Origin: Hydractinia symbiolongicarpus
Taxonomy: Eukaryota; Cnidaria; Hydrozoa; Anthoathecata; Hydractiniidae
Assembly: GCF_029227915.1 (NCBI RefSeq)
Contig: NC_079885.1
Location: 8,556,001-8,620,000, forward strand
Direction: 5' to 3'
DNA: 64,000 nt
In this document: positions 25,701 through 37,700 of the stretch, piece by piece
Numbering within the stretch: position 1 is the first letter of the stretch
Layout of the letters: each line of letters opens with the position of its first letter
Program-made: the position numbers and the translations under genes
Notes under the pieces: generated by a model
Database searches by the model: none
Seen by the model: only the letters and a program-made list of their open reading frames with translations
Told to the model about the DNA's origin: nothing

Positions 25701-28700
25701 CAAAAATATAAAATATACATATTTAGATTATAGGAAAAGGTTAAAAAATTCAAACCCCTCTCTATTTATGGTAGGTTTACATCATCAGTGCTTTTATATA
25801 TGATCCAAAAATATATATGTTTGGGATATTTCATTCTGAATAATTCAAATGGATTATTACTGTCTTGGGGTGGATTTCCAACAATATTTAAAGGACCATA
25901 AAACGGTCCTTGGTTTTTAAATTTAGTGACTTACTTGAAAGTCGTACTATAGGTGATGAGCAATGAGAACAATCCAAATTTATAAATTCATTGTGTTGGT
26001 GAAAAGAAAAGCAGCCAGAAAACAGATTGTATCATAAGTTTGTCATTAGACATAATAAGACAAAAAAGCAAGAATTGGTTACTTTTTAAATATTTCAGTA
26101 TAAACAACAATATAAATATATTGTTCATCTCCAAAAAAATTTTTTACGCACAAACTCCTTTCATCCAATTATACAACATTTTAAAGTTAGTCTGGGAACT
26201 TTTTGGAGCCAAGCATGGGGGTCCGAATTGCAACATCTATAGCTATGTAGAGCAAACTTTAAGGTTTGATTAAAATCACCAAAAAATTAAAGGGAACTAT
26301 AATTGTAGCTAAAAAATTGTTTGAACTCTGCGCATCAGTACTACCAAGCTGAATGATGAATGATGGAGAAATAGGCTGTCCTACTTACCAAGTATATATT
26401 AAGGTATCTATTCTATCCATGTTTGTCCATTTTTTATTGCATATTCAGCAGTTAGCTACACACATGAATACACCAAAAGAGGCATTGCGTTTGATATCAA
26501 AGCGTTGCCAACGTATATTTTGCAGAAAAAATTTAACTTAAAAAGAGCAATTCTTTACATCAAAAGTAAAGTTAAAACCATTTAAGGGGCTTTCCATTTA
26601 AATATCAAGCATATTTGACCCTACTAGTAAATAACAATATCTAAAATTGGGAATTAGTTACATTACATGCCAAGAAAAAAAACAAATTTTTTACACAAAA
26701 GTTTGTCAACATAGTAATTTTCAAAAAGTACTGATACAAACTTAGTTTTCTCTTTACTGTTTAGATGGTTCTTTTAGCTTTCTTTCATTGTGGCTTCTCA
26801 TTTTAAGGTACGCGATCGCGCTCCTATGCCCTGTGGCGTACCTAAATTATGTGAGGTACGGGAAGAACCGCGTACCTCCGTAGACAGATTACATTCTAAT
26901 AAAAAATAGTCATATTTAAATAAAATTTTGTTGTTTTATTGATGTGTGGTGGGCTCTTTATCTCGATAAATCCACATGCTGTGATGCTAGCAATGTTTAG
27001 TTTAGCGCTACCACATTGGAATGAACCTGACACCATTAACCAGTCTTAGGTGTGCAATGATTCGCACGTCTAAATCAAGTAACGTGTGCAATTTAAAAAG
27101 CACATGCAAAGGATGTTAAATCTTTGCTGCGCATTCATTTTGCTGTGGAAAAGTGGGGGACGTTTTGAATCTTAAACCCCAAACATGATGATTGATTGTC
27201 TACGTATAGCGACTCTCTCAATCTTAACTTCCTTTTCTTCATGTCCGAAATAGTATGCACGACTATACTGTCATTTTCATAAATTTATTGTTTATTTTTT
27301 CAAGCCATCACAAGCAAATAGTTAAGAATATGCTTCGTTTTGCAATTAAATAAAATCTTAATTCACATGGCGCACGTAGCTACATTTTAACAAAATTTGT
27401 ACTAAAAAAAATAAATTATATCGCACATGGGTTTCGTTTTTAAAATTGTTTGAATAAAAATAACACTTGCGGCATAAAGAAAAAAATCAATTAAATTCGG
27501 ACCTGCTATGGTTTGCAATTGTTTTGTCAAGCACAAAAAATATCTAGAATTAAATCGATGATAAAATGTCTGTTCCGCCTGTACATGCAGTTTTGCAGAC
27601 TTGATTCATCCGTGCTCCCGTCAGGGTTCACCTCAGCATTAGTTAAGAACAGCATGGCTGGATTTCTTGTGTAAGACCTGGTTACCAACGAAGAAGGGGC
27701 CAGGCACAATAGATTTATGTCTACGAAGTTCTTTTAACTAAGTCAGGGGTCGGTGAATTAGCTGAGATGATCAGGTTGGCTATAAATAGGCTTGCTCGTG
27801 GATTAAAAGGACCAGAACTATTTGATAAATTTGAAATCTAAAAATGTCGGACCAAGACGGAAATCTATTGGACGTTTTGTCCGACAAAAGTTCAAAACGA
27901 GCTACGTTGTTCCTTCCATTGTTACTAGTTTTCTTCTCTTTTGACCCATTGTGAATCCACTCAAACAATATACAGAAAAGAATTAACATACACAACTTAG
28001 TGCTTTTTTCAGCAAACAGGCCCCGGGAACAGGGCTTTTAAAAAAATATATAGCCATTTTAAAAATCGCGTACCTGGAGCAAATTAGGTACACTACGCAA
28101 TCGCGTAACGTCATAAGCACATATTGTAAGCACATATTTACAAAATAAAAAGCCTAAGTCATTGTTCGATTTTTGATTAAAAATGTATATCTAAAGTAGA
28201 CCCAATTTGATGTGATGTACATAATCCCTTGCCAAAGTGTATCCACTTATTTATCAAAATTGTTTTTTATTTGGGGCTGCCATTTGGTACACGCAACATG
28301 CTAAAGCAACTAGTGCATGTGTATTCTTATTTTCCACGCTGAAACAGCCTTAGTGGTGACAATATACCATTCTCGTAATTTGAATAAAAAGTTTGTGAAT
28401 TTTATTTTACCATTATTTACTTGTTGTCAGAGTTAAACTTGATTTAAATCATGTTATTTGTTCCTATTTTAATTTTTTTTACCTCCTTAACAACAAAATT
28501 TCACAAAGGTTTGGGTTGTGCTTAAAATTTATTTATTTATTTTTTAGATCAATACACTAAAGGAAAATAAAGACAGTGAGAATAATGAGCATGGTTAGTT
28601 TAAAGTTCTCTTAAAGAGGCTACACCAGGAGTTGTTAATATTTGATTTGCACATGAAGAAACGACATCTTAAATCAAATTACATATCTAAAACTTGGGAA

Positions 28701-31700
28701 AATAACTGAAAATTCATAAAAATTCCTTACCTTATTGGATATCCCCAATATAACCCATAATATGCCCTCACCTTGCTTTTAAATCAAGATTTCTTATTAA
28801 AAAACGTTTTTTACTAGGTAGTTAGCTAGCTATATTAAGAAAACAGCCTCAAAAAAGCTTCAAATTTTGCTGTTATGTATTATTTTGCAGACCGTTCTAT
28901 TTTTACTGCCAAAAGAGAAGTCTAAACAATACTGAAAGGTAATAGAAAATAGCAATGGAAAAACAGCAATTACTAATAATTATCACACAGGTTGTCTGTA
29001 ATTGCATAAAGTGTATATATTTTTTATACCTTAATCTTTTGAGTGGTCTGTTTATGCACAATGTTATTCAGAATATGTGAGTATAGAAAGTAACATGACA
29101 GAGGGCTTACTTGAACCATTTCGTTTTGTTCAATTAGTTTAAACATTTAATGGTTTATTTTTTCATGCAGAAAAGGAATCGGTAGTAAAAAAAGAAAATG
29201 AAGAAATACAAGAATCAGACGATGAAGATGATGTTGATTTTAGCGAAAGTGAAAATGAAAGTGAGGTCAGAAAAGCATGTGTTTGTTTGTTTTTAATGTT
29301 TGTTTTTCAAGTTTATGAAAGACCTGTGAACTTGAATTATCACTTTGCGTGCACACGTATTTGTTGTCTATGCTTGTAAACATTTTGCTTATTTACAACA
29401 ACAAAACGCACAACTAAGCTACTCTGTTATATAAAGTAATCAAGAACTTTTATTGTGGTTGTTATATTTCACTCTGTTAGCTATGTGGAACAGTGGCCAC
29501 ACATATTAGAATTACCTTAGCCTATTATCCTGTGATAGAGTGATTTAAAAAGGTTGTACCTGCATTGTATTTAATTTAATTTAATAATATGTACTTCTAA
29601 AATCAGTTCACGGACATTATTTTGCATGTAGGTATACCTCAGGACGATAAGTAATAACACAATTTTAAATTTAAGGGGTTGTATGATGTAGTATGCAGCC
29701 TTAATAATTATTTAAGGTATAAAATCCCAAATTGGTATATATTCAAATACCTGTATATCCGCATAGTTTATAAAAAATACTAAATTTTTTCAGCCAGAAA
29801 GAGAAAATGGTGATTTTTTTGAACAAGCTCCAAAACAAGTTAAACACGAAAGCTTTGTACAGATGAATCTATCCCGGCCATTGTTGAAGGTATTGATTAT
29901 ATGTATTTAGTTTTTAGATACACACTTATACACTTTCTATAACCTTAATTTATTAACAGACAAACATAAAAATCCATGTGCTTACTCTTTCCTTGATTTT
30001 ATGTATTCTCCTCTTATTTTTCCGATTTAGATCTCAAAGAAACAAACAATTCTTACTTGACTACAAAAATTTAGAAATGGCTTTTTAACAAACCTAGGTT
30101 TGAATTATTTTGATGATAATGACCTCGAAGAAAAACCTGCAAAGACTTTGTTAATAGCAGAAATGTTTCTGTGAACTTTTACTATTGTCAGCTTTTTTGA
30201 GACCTACCTTACACGAATACTCATAAAATTGTCTGTCCCTAATTGTTTCATGTGTTTTTTTTCTACCAACAAATTAATTAAATATGTTAAATATGTTTTC
30301 GTTCTATAAGGTTTGCCTAAAAACATGAACCAGAGAAAGTCATTTAGAAGATCCAAAATAACAGAAATTGTCAGAATATTAAATAAAATATAAACTGCAA
30401 AATTGCTCTTTTATATTATTTAGGCTCTAAATACACTTGGTTTTTTACATCCAACACCAATTCAGTTATCTACAATACCATTAGCTTTACTTGGGAAAGA
30501 CATTTGTGCGTGTGCTACCACTGGTTCTGGTAAAGTGTTTTACTTCTTAGTTTTATCCTTCTGGTAACCTTACCTGTGTCCATGCATTCGTCCTCGTGTC
30601 CGTCCGTTACCAGCTTTTCTCAGAATTGGATCACTGTTTTTTTTTTATTTATTACACAAAGATAAAGCACAATAGACCCTCTAATGTGACAAATCAGTTT
30701 TCAAAAAAAAATCTTATCAGATCAAAAGTAGCGGAGTTATGCGTAAAATTAGCCAAAACGGTCCAAAAAGACGGTTTTTACAACATTTCTCAGGATTGGA
30801 TCATTAGTTTTTTCTGATGTTTTGCACAGTGTCAGGGAAAAATAGACCCTCGAATGTGACTAAGTTGATTATCTGAGAAAAAATTTTATCTGCTCAAAAA
30901 TGGCGTATTTCCTGTTATTAATTGTAACGCTGTAATTTTGAATTCCAGGTAAAACTGCTGCTTTTATGCTACCCATACTTGAACGCTTACTATTTAAACC
31001 AAAACAATCTAGTGTAAGCAGGGTACTTGTGTTAGTGCCAACAAGAGAGTTAGCTATACAGGTATGCATCTACTTTATATTTGCTATCAATATTATCTGA
31101 ATTGATTCTGTAAACATTCTCCTTGCGAGAAATTTTTTTCTTTTTTAATCTGTATATTCTGCCCAACAACAAAATGTATAAAAGCTTTTGTCGCAGTTAC
31201 ATGTAGCTTTTTCTTATTTGTTTGATTTTGCTTTTATTTGTTTCTTAGGTTCATTCAGTAAGCTTATCTCTTGCAAAACATACAAATGTACAGATATGTA
31301 TTGCCACTGGTATGCAAATTTTAACCTTTTTTTTCTTTTACTTTTATAAAAAAATACAACAGCTTTTTTTTTGAACTCGTTATACAAATCTTCTTCTCAG
31401 GTGGGCTAGATTCCAAAACACAGGAAGCTAACCTGCGAAAGTCACCGGATATTATCATTGCTACACCTGGTCGATTGATTGACCACTTACATAATGCACC
31501 TTCCTTTGATCTTCAGACGATTGAAATACTGGTTCTAGATGAAGCTGACAGGTAATGATGCTTATTTCATGTCGTCTCTGTAAGTATTTTTGTTGAAAAT
31601 TAAAAAATCCTTTCTTGCAATAATTCCTACTGTAAAATGTCAGTTTTTTTAAGGTTAAGGTGTGTTTAGGAGATTTATGACCTGTTTAGACAATCGGGAG

Positions 31701-34700
31701 GCTGGTCTGGTCAGTACACGGGCCCTGAGAGGTTAGATTAACTATAATATGCAGGGAGGGGAGGGATTATTACCCACATGAGTTATTACCAAAAGAAAAA
31801 ATCAAAGGTCAGGCGAGTTAAGCCTACACAAGCATCATCTAATCCCCACTCTGCTTCATATTTCTAGAATGTTAGAGGAACACTTTAAAGATCAAATGAA
31901 AGAGTTGATTCGATTATGTCCTAGAGGTCGACAAACAATGCTGTTTTCAGCTACTATGACAGATGAGGTAAAATGTTTACTCTTGTGCATATGAATGTGA
32001 CCGTTGCAACTACTATTACTTAGCAATGTTTATCTTATGGCTATGTATGTGCAAATGTGGAAAGAGTTTTGCAATAATAACTTCTTTAGGTTGGTCAAAA
32101 CAGTTGCTTTGCAGTAGGACATTTTATTAAAGTTTTTAATGATTTTTAATGGATATCTAACTTGTGTATATATGCGCACAAAGTACTGAAGTGTAGCTAA
32201 TTAAATGAGCATGTATATTGCAAAGAATTAAAAATGTTCTGTAATATTTCTCTTTGCACAGAGAAGTATTACAGGACACAATTCCCAATTTTATGCCAGA
32301 AGTTATACCGTTAAATGTGTCTGCGATATAATAGCTATAACATTTTGGTCGTCATTAAAGGTAGAAGAATTGGCTTCACTGTCACTGAATCGACCTGTCA
32401 AGTTGTTTGTTGATCATAATACAGACGTGGCGAAGAGTTTACACCAAGAGTTTGTACGAATCAGAGAAAACAGAGAAGCTGATAGACTGGCAATTGTAAC
32501 AGGTATGCATCTCAGTGATAGTAGCATTATCCTCTTGAAGTTCACATTTGCTTAAATAAAGAAGCTTAACTCCAACTCAAGAGCAAGATATAATTTGGCA
32601 AAATATTTGATGATGCAACAGGGAATGCTTTCTTCCTGCTATTCTTTCTTGTATACACCTTTTCACCACCCCTTTTATGCATGTTATTTTCTCACCCTTT
32701 ATTTTTCTTTTCAGCTTTGTGCTGCCGTTCTTTTAATGATCACACCTTAATCTTTCTACAAACCAAACGGTTAGCTCACAGACTGCGCATTATTCTGGGT
32801 TTGTTTGGTTTAAAAGCTGCAGAACTTCATGGCGATCTAACACAATTACAGGTAGTGTGTTCATGACATGTACCATGTTGTAACAATATCATAATAATGG
32901 TCCATATATTACATTGGCTCTTTGTCCTTTCAAATTAATTAAAATTTACAAAAATCATGTATAAGACTAATCGTAAGACGGCGGAATAAATTCACGAAAT
33001 TTAACCCGTCTAGAAACCCGCAAAACTCGGCCCTCTTCGATCTTTTGTGCACCTTTAACTTATTTTGTGCGTTTTCAAACGCACAAAATAAGAGTATATT
33101 TATAGAGATATTTAATTATATAACCAAAAGTATAAAAGCACTAAAGCTCCATAGAAAGGATGATTTCTGGATTTAAAATTAATTTCAATGAAATTGCAGT
33201 ATAATTATTGTTTAGTTTCTTTAATTCTGGAGTAGAAACTGGTTTTGTAGGACAGTTTAGAAATGCCCAGATTGGTTAGCTGCTGGTGTTTTGCGAATGT
33301 TATCAAATGTGCCATTCTCGTATTTGCTTTTAATTTCCTTCTGTTGTATTTTTATAGCGTATAGAAGCGCTTGAAAAATATAAAAACAACGATGTTGATA
33401 TTCTTGTCGCAACAGATCTTGCTGCAAGAGGGTTGGACATCGCTGGTGTTAAAACGGTAAGCGGATTAATTCAAAAGGAAACGAGAATGTTTACACTGAG
33501 GATTTTATCCTGTTTTCACGCAAATTTTAGGTTATATCATATAACATGCCGACCACTATAAAAAGTTATATCCATCGGGTAGGAAGAACAGCTCGAGCTG
33601 GGAAGGTTGGGAAGTAAGTTAAATTCTTTTTATTTTTATTTTTTTTCAACCAACTGGGTATTCGAGTTTACTACGGCGTGGTAAAACAAATTTTTTGCTT
33701 TTAGATCAATAACTTTAGTCGGTGAGAAGGAACGTAAAATGTTGAAGGAGGTTGTCAAAAATGCGCATGTTCCTGTTAAAAACAGAATTATATCACAAGG
33801 TACCTAATAGGTTATAAAATATACGTGTATCTTTAATACAACAATTCTGTAAGTACGTTCACCGTAATTACGTGATTAAATGAATCCAACGTCGAGGTAG
33901 GTTAACCCAACCACACCCTCACCCCACCCTCCCTTTTCCCTTCGAAAACTGCATACCTATTACTACTCTTTCCATCAATTTGTTTAAAGCGTATTTTAAC
34001 CATTTAGAAGTTGTGCTTAAATACAAACAGAAACTGGAAGAATTGGAGAAAGACATCAAAGATTTGTTAAAGCAAGAAGAAGAAGAAAAGGAGGTAGTAC
34101 AACATAATTTTTTGTTTTTGTCGCTGGCCGAACGTAAAACAATCCGGTACACTAAATAACGTGAATATACCTGGGTTGGTAAGCCACCTGAAATACTGTA
34201 TTGTGCAAAAAATCAGTATGGGATTATTCTTAAAATAATCTTTTAAGAATATCTCAGCCTGATGTTCTTAGAAAGCATGTTCTTATAGAGTGTATTTGTT
34301 TCCGTGCGTGCAGTACAATTTATATTTCTTTAAAATAACTTTTCTTTATAGTTGCGTATTGCAGAAATGCAAGCCACCAGAGCTCATAATTTAATTGTAC
34401 ATCGAGATAAAATTCTGAGTCGTCCAGCTCGAACATTCATCAAAACTACAAAAGACAAAAATAGTGAGTATAACGCATTTATTTTCTCATCTTTTACGAA
34501 GCTAAAATGCCGGACATAATATTTTTGCGAAATGCAGTTTTTTGGTTATTTCCTAAAATATTATAAACGGCATCACTTGGTAACTACTGTGCAAAAGTTT
34601 TAACTAACCAACGTTGAAAATAAGATAATTTCGGTCTGAAAAACTGGAGTATTGAGGCGTATTGACGTCAGCAAAAATTAGTACTGTTTAAGATTTTTGG

Positions 34701-36612
34701 ATCTAACCAAAGAACCTTAGTTCAGAGTGTGTGTTGCTTAGATAGAAGCAGCTTTCTTGATTGCTTGTGGTTAGGAACTTTGAAGTGTTCTGTCCTTCTT
34801 TGCACTAATTCACGTCTGGGATGGTATGTTTTAACTTGTTTCTCTCTCTTTTACACCGCGTAAATAACCGTTTCTTTACTTGCTTTTATTGTTCCGTAAC
34901 ATATTTACTATGAAGCCGAAACAACAGCTCTCCTGGTGTCATGAGATTTTGCTATCGTTTCAACGAGCAGGAGGTTTGCACGAGGGTTATTTTGTTTACC
35001 TGTACTCCACAGATCACTTTGAAGTTATGTATTAAGGTTTTTTTATATTTTGTTTGATTTCTCATAGCCAAAGAGAAAAAATCAAAAAATTCGGTATGTG
35101 TGTATTTTGTTGTTGTTTTTTACCTGCATTCTCTATCTCCTCATTTAGTTTGGAATTACGTTATTCAAGTTCCTAGAGTTTGCCTTTTGTCCTGATATGT
35201 CTTGAGGTGTTATTGGATTTTAAGAAACTCTGATCTGCCAATTTTATTCATGTAAACATGACATGAGGAAAAATGTGTATTAAACAAGTAATCCACTGTT
35301 TGCCATGTCACCATTGTGTTGGGACATCACAAAACAAATACAGGGTGACTACTCCTCCTAAAATCTCCAAAACAACTTAAAAAATGAACTTTCCTTAAAT
35401 CTCTTAAACAACCTAAAATTTCCAAAACAACCTAAAACTCCTAAAATTGTCTATCATTTCGACAAAATTATGAATCAGTAAGTTTCCCTCTAAAATTTTG
35501 TGACATTTTTGTGCCAGAAAATTTTATGAAATATGGAATGGTTTTTATATGCCCTTTGTTTTCTCCTAAATTTTGATGCGAAGAGCTAAACTCTTTTAAA
35601 TCTTTTAAAAAATATTGTAAATTTTAAATCTGTTGCTATCCTGCAAGGGGTAATACATTAGACTACTCAAATTTAGGGATTTGCATGGTAAACATGTTAT
35701 AAGCTCTGAGTTTTCTGTTTAGGTCATATCAGCGGAAGACAGAAAAATTGCAAAAGAACAAGAATTTCAGAAACGTACTATGAAACGCGAGAGAAAACCG
35801 AAACGTATTCGTGCATGTGACGAAAACGATAATCCGAAAACGAAAACTAAAGGTAAGTTCGTGCTGAAAATATGTTTATGAAGATTTTTTTAAGTCAAAG
35901 CTGTGGTAAGCCTGGTAAAAATCACGAATCAAACAAAGTCAGTATTAATTTTTTGTGACTTATCACTGCCCAAAATTTTTTTCGCAATTTTGTATTTATA
36001 TAAATATTTGTAAGATTAAAAATGTTATTAAAGCAAGAAAAAAAAAACACTTATAAAGAAATTTCATCTATAGTTCAAAATTTCGTTTGCTTAAATTTTT
36101 CACCTTTAAAAATTTTCATCACTTAAGCCTAATTTTGTATAAGCAAGGTGAACCAGAATTGTTTGTTTGCACGGACATTTAATTGGTACATTTGAAAAAT
36201 TTGTCTTCTTTGCAATTGGATACATTCCGAAAACCCAAGATTCTTAGCCCTATTTTCCTATAAATCAGATAAGTCTTCCGTTATCCTGGTATGCATTGCT
36301 CATTTTTCTGACCGCAAATTTTGATTTACTATCGAAAAACAATCTCAAATTTTGGCAACATATATCAGCTTTTATATACTAGTAATAGAAACAAACCCTA
36401 ACTACTGATTGTCTCACTGACGTGAAAGTCTAACTAACACATTTCTACGTACATTTTTAGGTTCAAAGAAAGCAAAACTTGTTCCCGCCAAAACTTCATT
36501 TTCAAAAGAACTAACAGACACAAGTCGACGTGGTTTGAAAGCACTACGTAGCACGGAACATATTCCCAAAAAGAAAAAAGTGGCCGGTGGCTTTAAATCA
36601 AAAAATAAGTAA
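13666..36612 (+). CDS. DDX27: DDX27/Drs1 DEAD-box RNA helicase, 21 coding exons
   Basis: Nucleolar ATP-dependent RNA helicase for large ribosomal subunit (pre-60S) assembly; orthologue of yeast Drs1. Exons: 13666-13764, 20199-20327, 22530-22583, 28548-28593, 29171-29265, 29794-29889, 30424-30529, 30949-31061, 31249-31309, 31401-31551, 31868-31967, 32361-32502, 32715-32851, 33358-33456, 33531-33613, 33705-33799, 34008-34093, 34352-34463, 35068-35093, 35723-35852, 36461-36612; 2112 nt, 703 aa (human is somewhat longer). An acidic/basic N-terminus is followed by the Q motif (Phe162 to Gln187), Walker A TTGSGKT 205-211, [19 protein letters not shown] 313-316, SAT 344-346, [10 protein letters not shown] 461-470 and HRVGRTAR 491-498, then a basic C-terminus with the family block [14 protein letters not shown]. 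All catalytic motifs are intact. Exon 19 is only 26 nt. The donor after exon 5 is GTCAGA, weaker than the others. Confidence 0.96.
14628..14925. repeat. 159-bp-period tandem duplication, two copies
   Basis: The segment beginning AGATTTTTAGGGGTAGTTTC at 14628 recurs at 14787. About 135 bp of each unit are almost identical, with very few differences, so the duplication is recent. The copies share the short motif GCCTCTGAAAGGTATGGGAC. Confidence 0.9.
14938..15299. mobile_element. MITE with terminal inverted repeats (362 bp)
   Basis: The left end, AAGGCTATTTTCCACT, is matched by AGTGGAAAACAGCCTT at the right end, and the similarity continues inward through the GAAAATTTTCTGC and ACGGAACGGACAGAA segments. 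The interior has no coding capacity. I could not define a target duplication, so the superfamily is unassigned. Confidence 0.8.
16170..16197. repeat. C-rich tract
   Basis: Nearly pure cytosine broken by single thymine and adenine bases. The minus strand could form a G-quadruplex and the plus strand an i-motif. It is unusual in this AT-rich intron. Confidence 0.8.
16989..18525. mobile_element. Harbinger-like non-autonomous element, long copy
   Basis: Terminal inverted repeats start GGCGACTTCAATTTAATTAG and end in the matching AATTGGAGTCGCC. The flanks are TAA (left) and TAG (right), one change from a 3-bp duplication. A shorter relative at 54597-55265 shares both ends and several internal blocks (for example TACGACAAGCGTATTCTATC and CCATGAACAAAGAATCAACT) in the same orientation and has clean TAA flanks. 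The 1.54-kb interior has no transposase frame and contains a perfect 24-bp hairpin at 18106-18174. Confidence 0.8.
18106..18174. repeat. Perfect 24-bp stem hairpin
   Basis: The arms at 18106-18129 and 18151-18174 are exact reverse complements with a 21-nt loop. It lies inside the long Harbinger-like element. Confidence 0.9.
18789..19931. mobile_element. Harbinger-like element with satellite core
   Basis: The ends GGGATCGTCTCAAATGTTCGTA and ACGAACATTTTGAGACGGTCCC are inverted copies. Each is flanked by TTA (18786-18788 and 19932-19934). A GGG terminus with a 3-bp TTA duplication suits the PIF/Harbinger group. The interior has many short GATACGAAC-type repeats in both orientations and seven tandem copies of a 53-bp unit. 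There is no transposase frame, so it must have been mobilised in trans. Confidence 0.8.
19225..19590. repeat. 53-bp tandem repeat, seven copies
   Basis: Units begin at 19225, 19278, 19331, 19384, 19437, 19490 and 19543. Each contains variants of CGATCTACGGCGATCTTT and CTACGATCCCGTTTTCAT. Copy six is the most diverged. The array is the centre of the 18789-19931 element. Confidence 0.9.
20328..22529. other. DDX27 intron 2
   Basis: It contains copy 1 of the dispersed repeat at 21375-21990. The remaining sequence is AT-rich, with no supported gene. Confidence 0.5.
21375..21990 (+). repeat. Dispersed ~600-bp repeat, copy 1 (inverted at 56095-56660)
   Basis: The sequence recurs in reverse orientation in TCF25 intron 1. 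Shared blocks include the segment around AATATCCTATATTAAATTAATG, repeated TGCTGACGTCAGCA-type palindromes, and the end GCCTAAGTGGATTTTTCCAC. A related GCCTAAGCGGATTTTTTAAC stretch also occurs near 21240 in the same orientation as the right end. No shared open frame. Confidence 0.8.
23002..24740. mobile_element. CACTA/EnSpm-like non-autonomous transposon
   Basis: The element starts CACTACCAAACCCACTTTTA and ends with the matching inverted sequence TGGGTTTGGTAGTG; inverted repeats extend about 40 bp, to the GTTAAC boundary. TTA flanks both ends (22999-23001 and 24741-24743). Subterminal zones at both ends are full of short ACCGTTAAT / GACCGTCAAT-type repeats in both orientations. A CACTA terminus, a 3-bp duplication and subterminal repeats together are the hallmarks of the CACTA/EnSpm superfamily. 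The 1.74-kb interior has no transposase frame. Confidence 0.8.
25446..25527. repeat. ~42-bp tandem duplication
   Basis: Two essentially identical copies of ACATGTATTATATAATAAAAA followed by TAATAATTTCACAAGAAC. The copies are adjacent, in DDX27 intron 3. Confidence 0.85.
27530..27905 (-). repeat. Dispersed repeat, copy 2 (inverted relative to 8655-9040)
   Basis: Reverse-complement relative of the copy in BRD7/9 intron 1. For example, GGATTTCTTGTGTAAGACC here matches GGTCTTACACAAGAAATCC there. The pair lies about 18.5 kb apart and spans the BRD7/9-DDX27 promoter region. Confidence 0.8.
33059..33092. repeat. Perfect 16-bp stem hairpin
   Basis: CTTATTTTGTGCGTTT, a 2-nt loop, and the exact reverse complement, in DDX27 intron 13. 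Confidence 0.85.
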
Positions 36613-36730
36613 GATCTGCTTTCTATCTTTGCTTTGCTGTTTGATATTTATATTTATTTATTTTCTCATTTTAGTTTTTTTGTGTAATCAGGAGCATTAT
36701 TCACAAAATTCACCTTTTTTTGTGCGCTTA

Positions 36731-37216
36731 CCGTAATTATTCTAATTTTAGTGCGGTCTCAAATTAGTGCGGGTGGTCTTTTTTTCAAAAAATAGAACAA
36801 TTTATTTTCCTCTTATTATTAGTGCGGTTGGAATGTTGGTAAATTTTCAATTTTCCTCTTATTTAGTGCGGGAAGGGTCAAAAATTCCTCTAATTATAGT
36901 GCGGGTTGACATTTTTCCTATCAGAGAGGAAATAAAATGGTCACATTTATAAGTTTTTTTTTTATCATCTTTTTCGTATCAGAATCTTCAATTTTAACTA
37001 TAAAAAAGATTACAAAATAAAAGCGTCTTCTTCTTCTATGTTGTCGTCATTTGGAGATTTTTTCCTTTTATTTAGTGCGGCAATGATAAAATTTTCCTCT
37101 TATTATTAGTGTGGTCTTGTGTCGATGATTTGATGGTAATTTATCTCCTCTAATCATTAATGCGGCAGGTCTATAATAATTATTTTTTCGGCCGCTCTAA
37201 ATTAGAATAATTACGG
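36731..37216. mobile_element. MITE flanked by TA, with TTAGTGCGG repeats
   Basis: The ends CCGTAATTATTCTAATTT and AAATTAGAATAATTACGG are exact inverted repeats, each bordered by TA (36729-36730, 37217-37218), as in Tc1/mariner-type insertions. The 486-bp interior is built from several irregular copies of TCCTCTTATTATTAGTGCGG. No coding capacity. Confidence 0.8.
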
Positions 37217-37548
37217 TAACTACGGTGCGCTTTATTACGGCATTTTACAGTATTTTAAAATATTGAATAGCATTTTTACGTAAATCGTGGAATTTAGTAT
37301 TTGCAAAATTTTCTACAAATACTCATCTGCGAAAATTAATACCCACAAAAAGATTTTTGACCCTCGAAATTTGCTACTGATGAAAATGCCATGTAATGCC
37401 ATGCAGACTCTTTTTGTTTATAAACGATTAATCTTTGCACTTTAAAACATTGTTTAGTCATTCTTTACTTAGGGAAGTTTATATGCACCAAATTGTTTAT
37501 TTTCATAGTAATTTATAATATTTTTGCCAGACAAGTTTTTCGCGTTTG

Positions 37549-37700
37549 TTTAAAATGTTGGACATTTTTAGAGCGATTGTTTAAAATGTTGAAATTTTTA
37601 GGGCGATTCTTTAAAATGTTGGGAATTTTTAGGGCGATTCTTTAAAATGTTGGAAATTTTTAGGACGAGTGTTTAAAATGTTGGGGATTATTGGTGCGTT
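37549..37700. repeat. 31-bp minisatellite, five copies
   Basis: Units of 30-31 bp begin TTTAAAATGTTG at 37549, 37580, 37610, 37641 and 37672 and continue as AATTTTTAGGGCGATT variants. Confidence 0.9.

Larger units (their letters stand above)
22584..28547. other. DDX27 intron 3 (6.0 kb)
   Basis: It holds the CACTA-like element (23002-24740), a short tandem duplication (25446-25527) and copy 2 of a dispersed repeat (27530-27905). Around that copy lie GGTACGCGATCGCG (near 26807) and ATCGCGTACC (near 28065), which may be the ends of a larger element. No supported gene. Confidence 0.55.
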
